A stretch of 64,000 bases of DNA from Anaerostipes butyraticus. GTDB taxonomy: Bacteria; Bacillota; Clostridia; Lachnospirales; Lachnospiraceae. The position numbers and the translations under genes are program-made. Where the stretch lies: NCBI RefSeq assembly GCF_016586355.1, contig NZ_BLYI01000006.1, forward strand, positions 62,001 through 126,000. Reading direction: 5' to 3'. How positions within the stretch are numbered: the stretch's first letter is position 1; each line of letters starts with the position of its first letter. The notes under the pieces were generated by a model. It saw only the letters and a list, made by a program, of their open reading frames with translations. It was not told the DNA's origin and did no database searches. This document shows positions 61,001 to 64,000 of the stretch, one piece after another.

Positions 61001-61888
61001 ATGAATCAGGCAGAACAGATTGAACAGTCCAAACAGAAGGCGGAAGTACTAACCGAAGCACTGCCATATATCCGCCGTTTTAATAATTGTTATGTTGTTG
61101 TAAAATACGGCGGAAGCGCAATGAAAGATAAAGAACTGCAAAAAAGTGTAATCCGGGATGTGGCATTGCTGAAACTGATCGGAATGAAACCGATCATAGT
61201 CCATGGCGGCGGAAAAGAGATCAGCAAATGGGTGCGCATGTCAGGAAAGGAACCGGAATTTTATCATGGACTTCGCGTGACTGATAAAGATACCATGGAA
61301 GTAGCGGAAATGGTATTGTTTAAAGTAAATCAGGAACTGGTTGCCATGATGGCAGAGGCTGGAGTCAAAGCCGTTGGGCTGTCTGGAAAAGACGCGGAGA
61401 TGATCCATGTCACTAAAAAAGAAATGCCGGGCAAAGATCTGGGATATGTGGGAGAAGTAAAATCTGTAGATACAGAGCTTCTGGAAGCTCTTATTGAAGA
61501 TGATTTCGTGCCGGTTATTTCACCGATCGGACTGGGAGATGACTTTGAGCCATATAATATCAATGCGGATGATACAGCCTGTGCGGTGGCTTCTGCGCTG
61601 AACGCGGAAAAACTGGTATTCCTGACAGATATCGAAGGAGTCTTTGTAGATCCGGAAGATAAGTCCACACTGATTTCAGAAATGGATCTTGCCCAGGCAA
61701 GAGAATTTATCGAAAAAGGTGTTGTAGGAGGCGGAATGCTTCCAAAACTGCAGAACTGCATTGAAGCCATTGAAAAAGGAGTTGCAAGAGTCCATGTGCT
61801 GGACGGACGGGTTCCTCACTGCCTGCTTCTGGAGTTCTTTACGGAAAAAGGTGTAGGAACGGCAATCCTGAAAGAGCCATTATTCTAG
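61001..61888 (+). CDS. argB: Acetylglutamate kinase
   Basis: 295 residues. Phosphorylates N-acetylglutamate. [12 protein letters not shown] (about 31-42, first Lys), [15 protein letters not shown] (about 64-78, GGG phosphate loop), [17 protein letters not shown] (about 90-106), [12 protein letters not shown] (about 186-197), and [15 protein letters not shown]. The N-terminal helix ([20 protein letters not shown]) is typical of arginine-feedback-sensitive hexameric forms. GAAAGAAGGAGAAAAAAG before the ATG; argD follows by 10 bp. Confidence 0.96.
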   Translation: MNQAEQIEQSKQKAEVLTEALPYIRRFNNCYVVVKYGGSAMKDKELQKSVIRDVALLKLIGMKPIIVHGGGKEISKWVRMSGKEPEFYHGLRVTDKDTMEVAEMVLFKVNQELVAMMAEAGVKAVGLSGKDAEMIHVTKKEMPGKDLGYVGEVKSVDTELLEALIEDDFVPVISPIGLGDDFEPYNINADDTACAVASALNAEKLVFLTDIEGVFVDPEDKSTLISEMDLAQAREFIEKGVVGGGMLPKLQNCIEAIEKGVARVHVLDGRVPHCLLLEFFTEKGVGTAILKEPLF

Positions 61889-61898
61889 GAGGCACATT

Positions 61899-63095
61899 AT
61901 GAATCAGAAAGATTATATTGAACAGGGAGAAAAATACATATTAAAAACCTACAACAGGTATCCGGTGGTGCTGGAAAAAGGAGAAGGCGTATATTTATAC
62001 GACGCAGAAGGAAAAAGATATCTGGATTTTGGAGCAGGGATTGCTGTATTTGCTCTCGGGTATGGAAATAAAGCTTATAACGATGCGCTCAAAGATCAGA
62101 TTGACAAGTTGATCCACACATCCAATCTTTTTTATAATATCCCGGCAGTGGAAGCTGCGAAAAAGATTGTGGAAGCATCCAAAATGAAAAAAGTATTTTT
62201 TACAAACAGTGGAACAGAAGCCATTGAAGGGGCGCTGAAAGTTGCAAGAAAATATGCCTATAATAAGGATAAGACAAAAGATTACGAATTTATTGCCATG
62301 GATCAGTCTTTCCACGGAAGAAGCCAGGGAGCGCTGTCTGTTACGGGGAACGCCCATTATCAGGATGGATTTATTCCAAAGGAATTTCGTGCTGTCTTTG
62401 CAAAATTCAATGATCTGGAAGACGTGAAATCCAAAGTTACAGATAAAACATGTGGAATTATCTGTGAAGTGGTACAGGGAGAAGGAGGAATCTATCCGGC
62501 AGAACCTGAGTTTCTTAAGGGGCTTAGGAAACTTTGTGATGAGAAAGACATTCTGCTGATCTTCGATGAAATTCAGTGCGGCATGGGAAGATGCGGGTCC
62601 ATGTTTGCTCATGATCTTTATGGAGTAAAACCAGATGTTATGACACTGGCAAAGGCTCTGGGATGCGGAGTTCCGGTAGGAGCGTTTGTTGTCAATGACA
62701 AAGCAGACGGAGCGCTGGTGCCGGGAGACCATGGAACAACATATGGAGGAAATCCTTTTGCCTGCGCTGCCATCAACGCGGTATTTGAGCAGTTTGAGGA
62801 AAAGAAAGTGCCGGAGCATGCCAAAGCGGTCGGAGAATATCTGTGGGATCAGCTGGAACAGCTCAAAGACCAGTATGATTTTATTTCCGGCCACAGGGGA
62901 ATTGCTCTGATGCAGGGGCTGGAGTTTGTTCCGGAAAAACCTGCGGGAGAGATTGTAAACGCCGCGTTGAAAAAAGGACTCATTCTTATGACTGCGGGAA
63001 ATAATGTCATAAGATTTGTACCGCCTCTGGTCATCGAAGAAAAAGATGTAGATGAAATGATCCGGATTTTAAAAGAAATCCTGGATGAGGCATAG
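61899..63095 (+). CDS. argD: Acetylornithine aminotransferase
   Basis: 398 residues, class III PLP aminotransferase. YNRYPVVLEKGEGVYLYDAE start, TNSGTEAIEGALKVARKY (about 105-122), SFHGRSQGALSVTG (about 137-150), FDEIQCGMGRCG (about 223-234), the PLP lysine in TLAKALGCGVPVGAF (about 249-263), and HGTTYGGNPFACAA. Ribosome site CTAGGAGGCACATT. Completes argCJBD; argF is not in the window. Confidence 0.96.
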   Translation: MNQKDYIEQGEKYILKTYNRYPVVLEKGEGVYLYDAEGKRYLDFGAGIAVFALGYGNKAYNDALKDQIDKLIHTSNLFYNIPAVEAAKKIVEASKMKKVFFTNSGTEAIEGALKVARKYAYNKDKTKDYEFIAMDQSFHGRSQGALSVTGNAHYQDGFIPKEFRAVFAKFNDLEDVKSKVTDKTCGIICEVVQGEGGIYPAEPEFLKGLRKLCDEKDILLIFDEIQCGMGRCGSMFAHDLYGVKPDVMTLAKALGCGVPVGAFVVNDKADGALVPGDHGTTYGGNPFACAAINAVFEQFEEKKVPEHAKAVGEYLWDQLEQLKDQYDFISGHRGIALMQGLEFVPEKPAGEIVNAALKKGLILMTAGNNVIRFVPPLVIEEKDVDEMIRILKEILDEA

Positions 63096-63167
63096 AAGGA
63101 AATTGAATAGAAAAAGCTTTCATGGAAAAACTAAGGGTAATATAGTTTGAAATGGAGGCTTTTTTCT

Positions 63168-63605
63168 ATGTTTGGATTTATAATCGCGCTGGTTTCCGGT
63201 GCGCTGATGAGCATTCAGGGAGTCCTGAATACAGAAGTGACAAAACAAAGCAGCACCTGGACGACCAGTTCTTTTGTTCAGTTTACAGGTTTTCTGGCAT
63301 GCATTTTAATCTGGGCGGTGACAGAACATGACAAGAGCTTTTTAATGCTTGCAAAAGTCCATCCCAGATATCTCCTGCTGGGCGGTGTGATTGGAGCCGC
63401 GATTACATTTACTGTCATTAAAAGTATAGGAGCTCTGGGACCGGCACAGTCTGCGATGCTGATCGTGGCGTCTCAGGTCATTGTTTCTTATCTGATCGAG
63501 GTGTTTGGGTGGTTTGGAGCAGAGAAAACAGGCTTTCAGTGGATCCGTCTGATTGGTGTGATTTTGTTTGTTGCAGGCCTTGTAATATTTAAATGGAAAT
63601 CGTAA
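63168..63605 (+). CDS. DMT-type small membrane transporter (YdcZ/DUF606-like)
   Basis: 145 residues from ATG 63168 (MFGFIIALVSGALMSIQGVL). AATGGAGGC lies 12 bp before it, and an ATG at 63147 overlaps this site. Four to five membrane segments; SIQGVLNTEVTKQSSTWTTS (about 15-34) and GGVIGAAITFTVIKSIGALG (about 72-91) fit the DUF606/EamA-like family. Half-size members pair or dimerise. Substrate unknown. Independent of the arg operon, with its own 70-bp upstream gap. Confidence 0.78.
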   Translation: MFGFIIALVSGALMSIQGVLNTEVTKQSSTWTTSSFVQFTGFLACILIWAVTEHDKSFLMLAKVHPRYLLLGGVIGAAITFTVIKSIGALGPAQSAMLIVASQVIVSYLIEVFGWFGAEKTGFQWIRLIGVILFVAGLVIFKWKS

Positions 63606-63692
63606 ATATCTCTTGTAAAGTATTATTATTTTCGTTACAATAGTAAGAGATTTACATGTTCAAAGCTCTTTGCAGCGACCGGGAGGTTAACG

Positions 63693-64000
63693 TTGTTTCA
63701 AAGAGTCCGAACCATATTTTTAATATTGATTTTGATGTTTACTGCACCAGCGGGGTGCTCTTCCGGCCATCATGTGGAAGTGTCGCAGGATACGGAAGCG
63801 GAGAAGAAGGGAAGCACGGCCAAAGCAGAGAAGAAGATCGTGATCTATATCTGCGGGCAGGTGAAACATCCGGGAGTTTATGAATTTTCTGCCGGTGACA
63901 GGATCGCGGCAGCTGTGAAGGCGGCAGGAGGCTTCACTTCAAAGGCGTCCTGGGAGAGCGTCAATCAGGCGGAGAAGATGAAGGACGGACAGCAGATTTA
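63693..64000 (+). CDS. ComEA-like competence lipoprotein, partial (runs off right edge)
   Basis: Frame from TTG 63693 with GGGAGG at 63681. Lipoprotein signal FQRVRTIFLILILMFTAPAG with the Cys of AGCSS, an acidic/basic linker (QDTEAEKKGSTAKAEKK), then an SLBB domain: IVIYICGQVKHPGVYEFSAG, RIAAAVKAAGGFT and VNQAEKMKDGQQI. This is the N-terminal half of ComEA, the DNA receptor for uptake. The helix-hairpin-helix half would be beyond 64000. The TTG start is inferred, as no ATG precedes the signal peptide in this frame. Confidence 0.8.
   Translation, partial: MFQRVRTIFLILILMFTAPAGCSSGHHVEVSQDTEAEKKGSTAKAEKKIVIYICGQVKHPGVYEFSAGDRIAAAVKAAGGFTSKASWESVNQAEKMKDGQQI

Noticed and set aside
61995-62894. 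299-residue minus-strand frame over argD
   Set aside because: Fully antisense to a clear argD; no ribosome site or domain.

Overview
The window looks like chromosome from a gut Firmicute of the class Clostridia, most likely family Lachnospiraceae. This rests on the moderate-GC, A-rich coding style, strong AGGAGG ribosome binding sites, short U-tailed terminators, the L21-Prp-L27-Obg-YhbY-NadD-YqeK-RsfS gene order, Gram-positive LexA boxes, FabV, an acyl-ACP thioesterase and a Tn4451-type mobilizable transposon. The species is not determined. No rRNA, tRNA or CRISPR array was recognised.

Positions 1-7910 are the right-hand part of a mobilizable transposon of the Tn4451/TnpX type. It carries an IS1595-family insertion (1-784) that cuts a P-loop kinase gene, a spectinomycin-type nucleotidyltransferase, a nucleoside phosphorylase, an XRE regulator, a cysteine-rich VLP-domain protein, a shortened RepA_N replication protein, a candidate oriT, a MobV relaxase, TnpW and the large serine recombinase TnpX. 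The element ends at a GA dinucleotide inside the 5' part of a chromosomal XRE regulator gene. Only the 3' part of that gene (7911-8585) is in the window, and it has a striking five-residue glycine repeat.

Positions 8.6-17.7 kb hold an SDR oxidoreductase, an acyl-ACP thioesterase and a lactate/malate dehydrogenase-like protein. They are followed by small uncharacterised proteins (two with CCC-ended hydrophobic segments), an HxlR regulator divergent from two flavin reductases, a thiMED thiamine salvage operon without a visible TPP riboswitch, and a divergent MraY-like transferase. Positions 17.7-21.5 kb are a decaying accessory patch: two XRE regulators, a degraded PqqD/radical-SAM peptide-maturation locus, small membrane proteins, several genes with internal stops, and a truncated Fic protein.

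From 21.6 kb onward most genes are housekeeping: an ECF transporter S component, an aconitase-family hydratase, an NlpC/P60 hydrolase, an array of hairpins, fabV, RNase G, rplU-prp-rpmA, obgE, yhbY-nadD-yqeK-rsfS, lexA, and an SOS-type LysM protein with four LexA-like boxes. Next come a cell-wall amidase, azlCD and the biosynthetic run leuB-ilvD-ilvB-serC-serA-asd (branched-chain amino acids, serine, aspartate family). Then follow mscS, a large lipoprotein, argH, an aldo/keto reductase, trpS, a DUF218 protein, and a P-type ATPase with its own two-component system. The window closes with divergent argG and argCJBD around candidate ArgR boxes, a small DMT-type membrane protein, and the start of a ComEA-like competence lipoprotein cut by the window edge.
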